Assembly: GCA_946894095.1 (NCBI GenBank)
Contig: OX335657.1
Coordinates: 13,578,001-13,642,000, forward strand
DNA: 64,000 bases
Direction: 5' to 3'
Origin: Incurvaria masculella
Taxonomy: Eukaryota; Arthropoda; Insecta; Lepidoptera; Incurvariidae
In this document: positions 42,405 to 57,400 of the stretch, in pieces
Numbering within the stretch: position 1 is the first letter of the stretch
Layout of the letters: every line of letters begins with the position of its first letter
The notes under the pieces: generated by a model
Told to the model about the DNA's origin: nothing
The model's database searches: none
The model's input: only the letters and a program-made list of their open reading frames with translations
Program-made: the position numbers and the translations under genes

Positions 42405-45400
42405 CTGGAAAGAAAAGAAAACTGATAAAAGTATGTACTAAAGTATCTAATATCAATTGTATGAATATTTTTACTTCTAGTAGGAGCGTTCATTAAGGCA
42501 GTTGGAATCTAAAAGACCTTTTAAAGCTGTTGGTTTGAATTTCGGATATTCTCCAAATTCTTGCCTATGTTCCTCGTCCTATCTATATGGTTCACAAATG
42601 GTGAATACCAGCGTCAACTGGCCATAGAGTCAGGATGGCGTGTGCCACCCGGCTAGGGCTCTACCAAGAAATAATGCCACCACTTTGGAAAATTTTAGTT
42701 GTCTGTCCACAATCCCGGCCATTGGGTGATAAGAATGGTTTGATAGGCGAGTTAACTTTATTTTCAGTGACTGAACATGGATGAATAATACCGCAACTAG
42801 TCATGATATTGGCCTAACGCACCATATGAAAACTGGGTGCCATGCCAGGACCTTCCTTATATTGTATATAATATTGCATATAGCTGTTAACAGTGCGTGT
42901 GTGCAACATTTTCGTGATGGTTTGGAAAACTTTTGCCTTTTAGCGGTTGGCAGTGATTTACAATGCAATTTATTTCTCACACAACGGAGTTATTATCCTT
43001 TGTATATTTGTTCGTACTTCAATGACTGAGGTCGAAAGCTGTACTTTTTTATTTAGGTCTGGAGTGCACAATCGTTTTAAACGATTATGTTAGAAGTCCT
43101 TTGCAAGGTATATCTGTGTTGTAATTTAAAATCTAACTAGAAACCGCTGCTCTCCCGGTGTGTCTTTCAAACTGAAACGGTGTATCAGTGAATTAGTTTG
43201 TTTCTCTGCCACGCAAACAAAGGTACGCATGTGACATTTCATCTCCGCCTGCACGATGAGGAAGCTGGTCTTGATGTCCAGGGCAACTCCGAGCTCTAGC
43301 TTGATCTGGTTGAGCTCCTGTGTGACGGGCGAGAGTCGCTCCAGCAGATACTTGAGGTTCTCGTCCACTTCGCTCACCTGTGATGTGATTAGCCAGACCT
43401 GCACGCAACGAAGCCAAAAGCGAGGGAGAGGCCACGTGTGTACCTTTAATCTTAGCCTGCACGATGAGGAAGCTGGTCTTGATGCTGTTCAGGGCAACTT
43501 CGAGGTCTCGCTTGACCTGGTTGAGCTCCTGTGTGACGGGCGAGAGTCGTTCCAGCAGATACTTCAGGTTCTCGTCCACTTCGCTCACCTGTGATGTGAT
43601 TAGCACCCACCTGCACGCAACGAAACCAAGAACGAGGGAGAGGCCACGTGTGTACCTTTAATCTTAGCCTGCACGGTGAGGAAGCTGGTCTTGATGTTGT
43701 CCAGGGCGTCGCCGAGGCCTAGCTTGATCTGATTGAACTCCTGCGTGACGAGCGAGAGTCTCCCCAGCAGATAGTTGAGATTCTCGTCCACTTCGCTCAT
43801 CCGCGATGTGATTAGCCCCACCTGCACGCAATGATGCGTTCACAAGCTTATTTTTTACATATTTTGCCTATTCTGGCAATAACACAAATTACATAGAATA
43901 ATTTACATAGATTCAATTCAGGATATGGAAAATGTACGTGTTTTCCAAAATGGCGATATCTAACCGCCTCCTACAAGTGAGTGTAGTGTTTCGAATTGCG
44001 CTCTCGAGCAACCCTTGAGGCTATACATTCAAATTGACAATGTGCAGTGTTATTGAACTAACGTGATTCAGTAATTCACTAAAATAACTCGGTATGTGAT
44101 TGAAGAGGCAAATTTAAGTTAAATAAATATTATGTTCTTTATTATATTATTTTAAGCGTAGGTACCTTATTTTCCATGCCGTCCATGGTGGTAGCGCTGC
44201 CATTGACATAAGTCTCAGTTTGTTTCTGAAATTAGAAATATTATTTACTAGCTGCGGTACCCGGCTCCGCTCGGGTTAGTGTCGGCTAAATTATTTAATG
44301 GATAAAGTAGCTCACATGGCTGATCCATAATAGGGTCAAACTGGTCCAGGACAATGTATCCATCTACCAAATTTAATCAAGATCGTTCGAGATGAAATAT
44401 CATGATTTAATGAGAAACATCCAATAATTCCCATTTAGAGCTTCGTTGACCTTTGGTGGCTATTTTAAAAAAAAGCATTTGCCGCCAGAACCTTTCTGCA
44501 CTTGCACTGCAACATTTTTTACCTAGTAAGTAAGTAACGTGTAATATAGGGAAGTTTTGCGTGGACTCCAACCCACAGCTAGCCTCAACATCGATAGCAG
44601 TAACCCATCTCGAAACTGACTGCTCCCAGAGATCCTATACAATGATAAAATACGCACATAAATCGGGTTATTGGTTCGCAAGTTATAAGAATTTAACACT
44701 CTCTACTCACCCTTCTGGTAATGAAGCGTTATATTAAGAAGCCTATAAGTTTTGAGTAGAATCAGGCTAGACGTAGATACAATACGCATCTAAATCGAGT
44801 AATTGGCTCTCAAGGATTTTGCCAAGTAGTCCTAAAGTTGCGGGAAATACCAAGCTGTACCCGCCCCCGCCGCCGCTCCCGCCGCCGCCCCCGGCCCCGC
44901 TCCCCCCGGTGTGAAGTAGCGCTACCGGCATCGTTTTCGCAGCCCCGTGAAAGTTCTAAAGCCCATGGGCACAATATCTTTATAAATTGTAGCCTATGTG
45001 TTATTCTGATGTATAAGCTATATTATTGTAAAGTTTCATTAGAATCCATTCAGTAGTTTTTACGTGAAAGAGTAACAAACATCCATCCATCCATCCATCC
45101 ATCCATCCACTATTACAAACTTTCCCCTTTATAATATTTACTAGCTGCGGTACCCGGCTCCGCTCGGGTTAGTGTCGGCTAAATTATTTCATGGTTAAAA
45201 AGTAGCCCACATGACTGATCCAAATAGGGTCAAACTGGTCCATGACGATGTATCCATCTACCAAATTTAATCAAGATCGTTCGAGATGAAATAGCATGAT
45301 TTAATGAGAAACATCCAATAATTCCCATTTAGAGCTTCGTTGACATTTGGTGGCTATTTAAAAAAAAAAGCATTTGCCGCCAGAACCTTTCTGCACTTGC

Positions 45401-48400
45401 ACTGCAACATTGTTTACCTAGTAAGTAAGTAACGTGTAATGTAGGTAAGTTTTGCGTGGACTCCAACCCACAGCTAGCCTCAACATCGAAAACAGTAACC
45501 CATCTCGAACCTAACTGCTCACAGAGATCCTATACATTGATAAAATACGCACATAAATCGGGTTATTGGTTCGCAAGTTATAAGAATTTAACACTCTCTA
45601 CTCACCCTTCAGGTAATGAAGCGTTATATTATGTAGCCTATAAGTTTTGAGTAGAATCAGGCTAGACGTTGATACAATCCGCATCTAAATCGAGTAATTG
45701 GTTCTCAAGGATTTTACCAAGTAGTCCTAAAGTTGCGGGAAATACCAAGCCGTACCCGCCCCCCCCCCCCCGCACCCGCCCCCGTCGCACCGCCCGCCCC
45801 GCCCCCGGCCCCGCTCCCGCCGCCGCCCCCGGCCCCGCTCCCCCTGGTGTGAAGTAGCGCTACCGGCATCGTTTTCGCAGCCCCGTGAAAGTTCGAAAGC
45901 CCATGGGCACAATATCTTTATAAATTGTAGCCTATGTGTTATTCTGATGTGTAAGCTATATTATTGTAAAGTTTCATTACAATCCATTCAGTAGTTTTTA
46001 CGTGAAAGAGTAACAAACATCCATCCATCCATCCATCCATTATTACAAACTTTCCCCTTTATAATATTTATTAGATTATTAGATTAGATGCTCACTCTCT
46101 ATGTAATTGAATCCGGAACTATAAGGTACATTTTTATTAGTGCAGAAAATTGTGAATGAAAATATATCTAGCTTTCTTTATTACAGTATAGACTAATAAA
46201 ATAATAATTTAATGAAGCAGAAACTACATAAATGTAAACGGCATCACCCTAGACGCCACACATTGAACGTTGACTATGTACGTTTTCCCTGCAAATACCA
46301 ATACCTGCTGTGGCCCGAAGGTGATGCTCTCTGTACATAATAATAATAATAGAGCCTTATTAAATTTACATGCTAGTTATTTGGATGGAACAAAAAACTT
46401 TATTTCTTTAGTAATGAACGACAGGACTACAAAATATATGAAAGTAAAAGTATGTTAAATAGAAAATACCCGATCCTGGGCAAAGGCCTCCCCCAATTAG
46501 GTAGTCCCATTTCTTCCTGTCTTGAACTTACCGTAACCAGAGAGGTAGTACATATACGTACTTGAATTTTAATGGAAAAGCGCGTATTTACATTGCATCA
46601 ATTGTGACATTTCATTTGTCGCTATCGCAATTATGTTTCCCAGTAGGGTACTAATGTAGATAACGAACATTGTAAATTTTGTCAATAATTCCATTTAAAC
46701 TCAATGAATCCAGCGTCATTTTATGCAAGTAAACTAAAACAGCACAGCTCTCAAACTGTACAAAAACATGGTGGACCTTGTAAATATATTTATAAACTAT
46801 GAACTACCTAGTACCTATCAACTGGAAAAACCGCACTTTTTGGCGCCACTTGCCACATATTCTAATATGGCGGTAAAGTTAAAACAAGCTCTAATACCTG
46901 GAGGCGTTCCGAGGAGAACTAGCTGGCGGTGAGCTGCTGCGGTATCTGATGCCGATCTGGCATCAAACCAGCGACAACCCCTGTCTGATTGTCCAAGATT
47001 GACGGTTGTTTCTAAGCGAATGAAAGAGCTGTAACAATTACCTGGAGGCGGTCCAAGGAAGTCTTGCTGGCGGTGAGCTGCTGGTACATGATGCCGATCT
47101 GCCGCCACACCTGCGACATCTCCGTCTCGATCTTGGAGCTGATGTTGGCAAGGGCGCCCGTCTGGCTGTCCAAAATTGACGACTCGATGTTGTCGAACCT
47201 AAATATAAAGGTTTTCTATGGTTATGTTTTTGAGGCAGATTCGTTGGATCTATGTACAATCTGTTCGCAAGATATTTTGTTCCAGATTAATTAGAACACA
47301 GTCAACCAGGATTAATTAGTGGGATAATTTAAAAAATGTTGCCTGCGGAAGTGCAGTTTACTTTTGCTCTCCCGCCAAACAGCACCTCTCTTCCGGCATA
47401 GTGGAAGTGAATTTCTTTAGCTATAATCCACTAAACGACAAGAGACAGCTATTTGTCAGGGAATGGGTGCAATAAAAAATAAATCAAGGTGAACGTTTGA
47501 GTCCCCGTAAGTTAGTTTTATCATTCATTTACAATAAAAGGTGTTATATTTATTTCACAAAACAAACAAAAAATCGTCGTTTAATAGCAGATTTTTTTTT
47601 GGATTTTGAATAATTTATTAAATTAACTTTTTCCTGGAGCCCTACTACGAACGCTATCGAGTAAGCGCTAGGTGATATCACCTGTCAAAAATATTGTATG
47701 CGTTTGACGGATGGTATCGAAAGCGCTCTCGATACCAATATTTTTGACAGGCGATTTCGCCTTCTCGATAACGCTTTCTCGATAGCGTTCGTAGTAGGGG
47801 GCGGTATGCTTAATTTATTTATCAACCAATAAGTCATGCATGAGTACAGGATCCAACGTGAAGCAAGGACGTATAAACAAGTACAGTCTATACTTTAATA
47901 TTTGAAGTATAATACTTTGAATTAGTTCCATTACAGATTTCTTTCTTTACATGCGTCGGCATAATTACCTCTCATTGATGGTCGCGTTCATTTTCTTTGC
48001 CTGCGCGCGCACCAGGTCGCCAACCTCCAGCAGTATCTGGTGCACGCCGTACTCGACGCGCTTCCTCGTGTCCATCACGTTGTCCGCCGTCTGCAGCATC
48101 ACGCGCTCCACCTTCGACAGCGCCTGGACCTGCGCGCCGCCACGATTACAGCATAGAATATAGAATATCCTCGATGACAGTGCAAAGACCCAAGCGTTGC
48201 ATCATAGATGGTTATATGTTGTCAACGTAAACTGTCGGCAAAATTGTATGCAGTTCTGCCATACCATAGTAGTTATACCAATCTATAACCCATATATGTA
48301 CATATATGACCAATATTAAACCAATTGGTCGAATTAGCGAAGAAAATTGTCCGTGTTTTCCATCCAGTACAGTGTAGCCGTGCTCATAAAGGGAAGGTTT

Positions 48401-51400
48401 TGGCATGGCACCTAATTTCTTCGGGAAAGTGGTGTATTGGGCTAATATCTAATATAATGTCAGCCTCAATAGCCCAGTGGCGCGACACTTCGGCGATCGC
48501 TCTCCGAAGTTAAGCAACGCTGGGTCCGGTCTGGTCTTGGATGGATGACCATTCGACTGTTGAGAGAGGCTGGCCGTGGTTCGGATTCCACGTTAAACTG
48601 TAGGTCCCCTTCCTTACTTACCAGGTGGTAGGGTTAATCCCGCCCGGGTTGGTACCATCGCATTGGATGAAGGATGGTCGAAGCGGCAATGAAAATTGTC
48701 CGTGTTTTCCATCCAGTTCAATAAAGCCGAGCAATATAAGGAAGGTCCTGGCATGGCACCTAGTTCCCATGTGGTGTGTTGGGCTAATACCATGACAGAA
48801 GGTGTGGTATTAGCCATCCATGTCCAGTCACATAAAAAAAAAGTTGTGTGGTATTAGGCATCCATGTCAGGTTGCATAAAAAAATATGGCCCAACAAATA
48901 TTAGCCGGATAAAAAAATGTTTAATTTATTTTCTGTTCACTTTCGAAAGATATACAGGGAAATGATAAGAATTCGAGAACTTGTAGTGAAACGGATTTGG
49001 AAATTATCTTTTTATGAGAATACGATATATCTGTTGTAATCGTATGTGTAGAGATGCAAAGCGACGTCACATTCATAAATCTATTCGTGAAACAAATCCT
49101 AGACATATGTGGAAGTTTCTTGAATCACTTGGGATAGGTAAACCATCTATTGAAATAAATGCTCATTTAAATCTCAATTATTTAAATTTACACTTTTCAT
49201 CTGTCCCGTTTAAAGTTGATGCTGCTCTCAAAACCATGACAATTAATGATCTAGCACATAGTCAGTCCCGCACATCTCAACCCTTTGTTTTTTCCATTGT
49301 TACCTGCTGTGAAATAAAAAAGATTATCCTCTCGATCAAAAGCAAGGCAGTTGGTTGCGACGAGCTGAGCAGAGACCTGCTTACCCCAATATTGGATGAG
49401 ATATTACCTACAATTTCTCATATTATAAATAGCTATCTAGCGTTGGGGCGTTTTCCTGACTCGTGGAAGAAAGCCTTCGTCATACCTCTGCCAACAATTA
49501 ATAATCCTCTTACTCCTTCAAATTTTCGTCCCATTTCTATACTTCCGTTTCTATCTAAAGTACTTGAACGGGTTGTAAACTTTCAGTTTAATAAATATCT
49601 TTGCGACAATGCCTTACTAAACCCCTATCAATCAGGATTTCGCCCGTGTCATAGCACAACGACAGCCCTTGTCAAAGTCACCGAAGATGTTCGTCAAGCT
49701 GTCGATAACCGTCAACTTACCATAATAACGCTACTTGATTTTAGTAATGCATTCAACACGGTGGACTTCGACATTTTACTGGCCGTTCTTGAGTCTCTCT
49801 TTGTAGAACCAGGCACTGGATTGGTTCAGCTCATATCTTAGAGGTCGTCAGCAAAGAGTACGCCTTCACGATGCTTTCTCTGACTGGAGTGAGCTCCACG
49901 CTGGGGTTCCGCAGGGTGGCGTACTCTCTCATCTTCTTTTTTCTGTTTTCATAAACACCCTCACTAGTAGAATCTGATGCCAATTTAATATGTATGCGGA
50001 TGACCTGCAACTCTATCGTCACTTCTCCCTATCTAACATACTCTCCACGATTGACCTTGTCAATATCGACTTGTCTAGTATAAAAGATTGGTCTCAGAGG
50101 TTTGGTCTTGTGGTCAACCCCAATAAATCTCAGTTGATCATTGTAGGAAGCAATCGGCTACTTTCTAAAGTCAACACACGCGAACTTCCTGCAGTAATAT
50201 TTAATAGTGTTGTCATCCCTTATAGAAGGACTGTTAAGAACTTGGGTATTATCATGGATGAATCGTTGTCATGCGTTGATCATATCAGTAGTATTTGCCG
50301 AAAAACCTATGGTGCTATGCACAACCTTAAACGACTAAACCGGTTCATTCCTACGAAGACGAAAATTACCCTTGTACAGACCCTCATACTCCCCATCCTT
50401 GATTACGGTGATGTATGCAATTTAGACCTTAATGAGGATCTACTTAATAAGCTTGATCGCCTCCTTGCATACGATTTATTTACGGACTTCGTAAATACTA
50501 CCACATTTCGGTATACCGTGATCAGCTTCAGTAGCTCAACATCCGTCTTCGACGACAATCACATGTCCTTTCTTTGCTTTACACAGTCCTCAACAACCCA
50601 CGTGCTCCCACATACCTCAAGGATAGATTCAATTTCTTGTCCTCCCATGGCTTACCGCTTAGGTCAATTGATAACCTTCTTCTACGAATACCGTCACATA
50701 ATTCTACCTGCTTTACCGATTCATTTGCAGTTACAGCCCAACTATGGAATCAATTATGAAATCAGGAGCTCAGCCTCTCTGGATATTTTCAAAAAACGCA
50801 TGAAATCATACTACCTTGCAAAATGAGTTATGTTTTATATTGTAATATTTATGTTTGAATATAATGTAACATATATTTAATATAAAACAAAAGAATTGTA
50901 TCTGGTCTATTTAATGTATGTATTTTGTATAATTTTTTTTTTAACTGTTAATATACATATTTTTCTAGCTGACTTTTGTCTGCAGACACCTTCTTCTACA
51001 TAATTATTTTAAAGTATCAATAAATAGTGCACAATATCAAATCTTAGGTTACTTTTCTTTTTGTTGCTACCTGTATATTTTTGTCCCATTATCAAGTTGA
51101 TTGGAAGATATTGACTTTAGGCAATAAGTCCGCCCTTGCATGTACCATTGTGTATGGAAGCAATAAAGATTATTATTATTATTATTATTATTAACTACGC
51201 GTAGATAGTGTTTTCGTGGTTTTGATCCTCTCTCCTCGCCTCTGCATCTCGCTCACGTTTCTTCTTCCTTGTATTGTTTCTGTTATAAACGCATGGTCAG
51301 TCATGGTCGCCAGTTGTAAAAACTCGAATACTCTGTTAAAAACCTAACGTAATCGTATGTGGACATACCTCGACCCTCAGCTGCTCGTAGCTGCGGGAAA

Positions 51401-54400
51401 CGTCGCCATACATGCGCTCCGTCATGGTGTTGCTCTCTGTGAGACTCCTTTGAATGTCCTCATCTGTCGTTTTGGTCCTTTCGCTAAAGTCAGCCAATTT
51501 GCTGCCTAGCTTCGTGAATCCTGCGAAAGAATAAATCAAGATGGTTGAAGATGGTAAAGAGTTAATGCAGATTTATTACTTATTCCGGGGTAAAAGTATG
51601 TTAATGCTATACGACTTAATTGATTGACTTACGAATGCACTGGCTCCACAAAGTGGTAGCCGAGAAGTACATACCTAATTAAAACGATTACGTATTGTTT
51701 TTTTCTGTCAGTTTGCATCCATAGCTAATGCCACACAATTAATGTATGATATTAGCCCTTTACACCACCTTTCTGAAATAATCTGATGCCATCCCTTTAT
51801 GAGCACGGTTGCGCTGAACTGGATGGAAAACACAGACAAATTTCCATTGCTACTTCAACCGTAGTTCAATATAATGTGATGGTACCAACCCGGGTGGACT
51901 TAACCCTAAAACCCCTTAAACCCGTATGGTGTTTTGCCTTGTTTTTTTTATTCTCCGAAAGCAGAGTCCTTACGGAAACTTTAAGACACCAATGTCACCT
52001 CAGCGAAAATAGGATCAGATTACACCAGTAGGTTTAGTTTAGGTCTAATGGGCAGCAGAGGGGAGCCAGGGTTCTAGTGATTTGTAGTAGGCAGCTAGCA
52101 TGGCAGCACGGGAATAGCACCCGAAACTCGTTTGCATGGGGGCAGCGCAGACACTTATCCATAGAAAACGGTAGCGCTGGGGAGTCAGTTCGCTTATGAA
52201 TTGGCTTACTACTGATTTTTTCGAGTTCCGACGAGACGAAAGAACAAGTAAGAACTCGCAAGAGCTTCACAGGACGCACTGCAGCAAACATTCGATGATG
52301 CGCGTCCCGAATTCGTAAGCGAACTAACTACAGTTAGACGTTTTCCACTAACTTGTGGCTACGCTTCCGCCATGCGAATGAGTTTCGATCGCTACTTCAG
52401 TCCTTCCATGCGCGCTGCTAGTAGGTATGTACAACGCGATTCAAATAAGAATAGGACGGGGCTCGTGACTAACTTCACTCGAATTCGCGAGGGAAAGTAC
52501 GCGGCAACACCGCGGCAAAGTACTGAAGTTTGTGAAGTGAAGTGAGGGTTTTAGCAGTTTGACATTCAAAATGGCGGTGATCCTATGCTATTCTTATTCG
52601 AATTGCATTGTAAGAATCCATACTAATATTATAAATGCGAAAGTAACTATGTTCGTCTGTTGCGTTTTCACGCTGTATTTTGATGTGGTATATAGTCTGG
52701 AAAGAACATAGGCTTCCGTTTGTGCCGAAAAATAAACTTAAAGTGGGATGAAAGTTTGTATGGGGAACTCATATAACATAAAATGTTAGGTTCAGTCCGA
52801 CATCAGTCCGAAATGACATTGACCTGAGCGGAGCCGGGTACCTCAGCTAGTAAGTAATAAATAGTGCCCTGCCTACCCTGTTCGCCGCCGCTGACGATGC
52901 TGTATCGCGCGTCGAGCACCGCCTGCACGGTGCGGTTGGCAGCGCCGGCGAGGTCGCCGCGCGTGGGCAGCTCCTTCCACACCCCTTGCGCCTCCGACAG
53001 TGTCCGCTGGATCTTCTCTATCTCCTTTTCTTGCTTCTCCATTACTGCAATTTTATAGAATTTGACATTACGTCTTAGGCCTGTTGCAACCATCTCTAGC
53101 TACAAAAATCCTAAATTCACTTTTCGGTTACACCATACAAATATGCCATGTAATCGAAAGTTACTTTTCGGATTTCAGCTATCTGGCGGTGGTGAAAACA
53201 GGGGTCTACAATGCACAATATATCATGGAAATAAAAAAGGATGAAGAATTGAAACACAAATTATTATTTTATTGCTGAAATGATTAACGTTGTCAGGTGT
53301 AGTTGTATGTACGAGTGTTGTTCAAAAAATAACCACACTTAATTTTTTTTATTATTGACACCTTGCATTCATAAAAGAATAACGCGGGAAATAAGTGAAT
53401 TTGAATTATTACGAACAGAATGTTCCCAACCGCACGACGCTAGATCATAGATCATAGATTAATCAGTCTATAATACTTCGTTGCCGCGCAAATTAAAAAA
53501 GTTCGGTTATTTTTTTAACACCCTGGGGCAAAGAGTAAAAAAGAAATCAGGGTTATGGAGCGCCTAAAATTACCGACTAATTAAACATAGTTACCAATAC
53601 CCTCCGAATATTGCATTACATTATTATATGTTTCCGAACAGTAGCGGGGTTGGTAAACTATAAACTCACGCATGTGCGCACGTTTTAGCTGGTAAAGGGG
53701 TGGCACCTTGAACCTCTATCACTAGAGGGGAGGGCGGGGTAAAAATTGGGTTAAAAATTATACTTGATTAATGGATAAACCTACAGTAGAGTTGACGATG
53801 TGGGACCCACCGTCGCTCATCTTGCTATGCCAGGCTTCGTCTGACATGGTGATGTCGGACAGTGGAACGAAGTCTGTCTGCACGCGTGACGCGTTGCTGA
53901 TCTCCGAGAGACGCAGTTCGTACTTGTTGAGGAGCTTCTCTGTCTCTGACATGTGCCCGGCGGGGATCAACTCCTGACAAGCTGTTTTCAGGGACTCCTG
54001 AACAACGCCAGAATATAAGACCATGCATAGCCATACAATATGTTTCAGAACTCACAGAAACGTTCGTGCTGTGTGGGCTTCGACACGTAAAAAATATACA
54101 GTTAGGCCCAATGCATTTCCACCTGATCAGGTCCCAACCGAATAAGGGATTTTTCGTTCGTGGTTCAGATTTCACGTAAAACTGTAGGTTAGGTTTTCCT
54201 TAGGGGTTAATCCCGCACCGGTTGGTAATTATCGCATTTCATGAACGATGGATATATTCTTTGACGATGGTCAAAGCGGCAGTCAATTGTCCGTGTTTTC
54301 CATCCTGTTTAATGTGGGTTCAATGTAAGGAAGGTCCTGGCGCACACGAAACGTATTTTATTTTAACTCCAAACTTGGCTCTGGATGTGTTTGATGCGAA

Positions 54401-57400
54401 TTATGTAAGAGGCAAGGAATAGAAGAATCCCATGAGATTGCCCATGAGTGTGCGTGTAACAACAATAAAACAACAAACATGTATTGATGGACTTCGGACA
54501 TCTGTTAAATCCAAGAAATAGTTGTTCTTTTACTTTATTTAAAACATCTCTGCACTTGTTTTTACATTTCGATATAAGCTTTCCATGGATTCCTTTGAAA
54601 AAGGTAAGATCTGGCAAGCCAACATAGAAAACCAAAACGTTTCCAAAAATAATTAAAGGTAGTTTTTTAAAAATACAAGCAGTAATCACCTTGCTGAATC
54701 CACTCTTTAGCTGAACTATTTCCTTTTGAATGGCATCTAGCTTCGCGTTCGTGGCGTCGAGTTTCTTAATGAGGGTACTGTCAGGTTTAGTGTCGTCCCC
54801 TCCTGTCGTGAGGTTGTTCTCGATGTCCAGAGAACTGGGAGCATGTCCTTTGACCAGCTTAGCCGAAATAAGCTGTATACTGTTCTGAATAGAAGCTAGT
54901 GCGTCGTTCGTCTTTTGCTGGATACTTTTCTCAGATTCTTCTTTCTGAAGGCAAACAAGACAAAAAAATTACAATATAGAGACAGCCAGTTGACCCAGAT
55001 AATAAAAATAAAGATCTTAATAATTTCTAAGATTTCTTTTAAAATCTGATCAGCAATGTTTACCTGCATAAGTATGGTCTCGACAGTTGATAATCGCTTA
55101 TCTAACCGAGCCAGGGTACCCGTCAGGGGTTCCAGCGACCGATGTTTCTTCTCCAAGTTGCTGAGAGATTTCTTCAGCTGCTCTCCGAGCGCCTTCTCCC
55201 GGTACTCGTGCCGTTCCAGTTTGTCCTCGGACGTCCGGAACATGTGGATAAGGGACAGCATCGCGTCTCGGATGTCCTCGTGCCTGTAGCCACAACACAA
55301 CTTGACGATTCAGGAGAATATCCAGAAGGAATAGATGATTTGCAGACAGCACCGAGACCATAACGTAATATACATTGTAACCAAATGCGAGATGGGAGAA
55401 ATTCAAATAGGTTTCTGTTAGTTTATGAAGATTGATTGTTATGTTTATTGTGCAATTCGTTCTTTATGTGCGAAATTAACAGTCAATGTACACAATGGGA
55501 CAAGAGTTTTGTTTAATACATTTCGTTCCTAAACTACCTAGTATTTTTTTGTGCATCACTAATTTTATCAAACATTCTAACAACAGAAATCAACATTTTC
55601 TCATCCACTAGTTTTTGTCTTTTTTTCTAAAACTAATTTTTGGAACCTTTTCATAATCATCTTGATTAGGGGGTACCTTCCGCTTAGAAGATAGCTTATG
55701 GGCAAGGTGGGGGGCCCGGGACCTCAAGCTATACCGGACTGACGTGACTTTTGATCTGACTTTTAATAGAATATTCCTTTCCTTTTACATTAAAAAAAAT
55801 ATTATTGTCAACTTCTTGAACAGTTGTGTGCATTTGTTTCATATCTGGTATTCGAGAAGATACCTACTTTTCGTCTCAAAACATATGATTGTTTGAACTG
55901 TGAAGATCGGTCAATGTTCTTGACACAAAGCGCACATATACGAACACGGATACTATATACATATCAAACGGTGATGAGATCATGTTGTTTATTAATTCGA
56001 ATTTAGCGATAAGTTATTTTATGGCGGAATTTTGTCTCGTGTTTTTCCAGAAACGTGTGGTATTTTTATTAACATTTGGTAATAATATCGTATTGCACCT
56101 ACTTTCAGTTCTGACATACATTCCAATTCAAATAAAATAAATATCAACCCAAACCTGCTTACTGTTTTAAGTAAATGTACAAATGTGTACCAAATAATAT
56201 ATGTCATGGCTGGTCCTTTAGCACAAGCCTAGCTTAGTTGAGGACCAGTTGCATTTCTGTACTAGTTCAAACTTTATTTATACAATACATTTATTTTATT
56301 TGATTTGACTGGTTCACAGAACATATCGTGCATAGGCATTAGTATGGTATTAGCTATGGTATTAGACATTGCTTCCACGATTCGTATGTAAGTAAACCTT
56401 TATTACCGAAAGAGACTCATGAACAAACCGCCTTCAGACTTATTGCCATAGTCACCAAAATCGTATTCGGCATCAGGAAAGGTTGGTTCAGTATTTATGG
56501 TTTCTCTTCTCGTTCTTTCTTCTCGTTTAGTCTTCTAGGTAAGTAATTTAAATATGTGTATAGGTACTTTAGAAACATAATGATGACTAAACATTTCTTG
56601 ATCTCGCTTTTCCCGAGGCTTTTCCTTACTTCACGGAAGGAAACAACCTAAAATTAGCCGTATTCTTTGTTTGGCGCACCGTCACGGAACAAAGACGTTG
56701 CATTTCAGGGTCGTTCCCTTTTGTATACGGCACCCTGCACGTTGCACCCAAACAGCGAATGCAGTTTATTTAGAGTTCCCGAGAATAACCGGCGCGCGGC
56801 TGATGTTATTAATAGCATTTCGGTGTCCGCGGGGCGCGCGGCGCTAGCAGCTTGAGGGCCGACCCGGCTTACTGCCTGTCAGGCAATAAATCTAAATGTT
56901 ACGATTTCCTATAACGAGCCTGTAAACCGAATCTCAAATGGACGGTTTTACGTGGCTTTTTTCGATTCGTATCCAACTTCGCCGCCCGTGAAGTTCAACG
57001 TACTTGCTGAATTTCCCTGTCTCCAGAAAGCCACAAGTTGCTTTGGACGCTCAATAAATTAGAACTAAAAGTCTGTTCTATTGTGTAGGTAATAGAAAAG
57101 ACAGGACAGTATGGAACAATGGGTGCAATGGCAATGACACAAAACGCAAAGCTATCGGGAGAGGGCGCTACAAATGATATATAAATGGATCGGAGGCACC
57201 TGATCCTTTCGACACATAGATTAATTATTAGGCTTTTTGACAGAGATATGAGTCAAAAAGGGGGTAGAGATGACATATGACATATCACCGTGTTCCACTT
57301 TATAAAGCAGAGTCGCATTCGTTGAGAGAACATTAATTTGACATACAAATACATGGAATGTCTACCCTGCGCCTTTTGACAGTTTTTGTCATCAATTTTA

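Noticed and set aside
43193..43606. 137-residue - strand frame running through exon copies B and C
   Set aside because: It crosses a splice donor and changes frame relative to the conserved coiled-coil motif; it is an accident of unspliced sequence.
45669..45912. Pro/Ala- and Arg/Gly-rich frames on both strands
   Set aside because: Low-complexity GC block inside an interspersed repeat.
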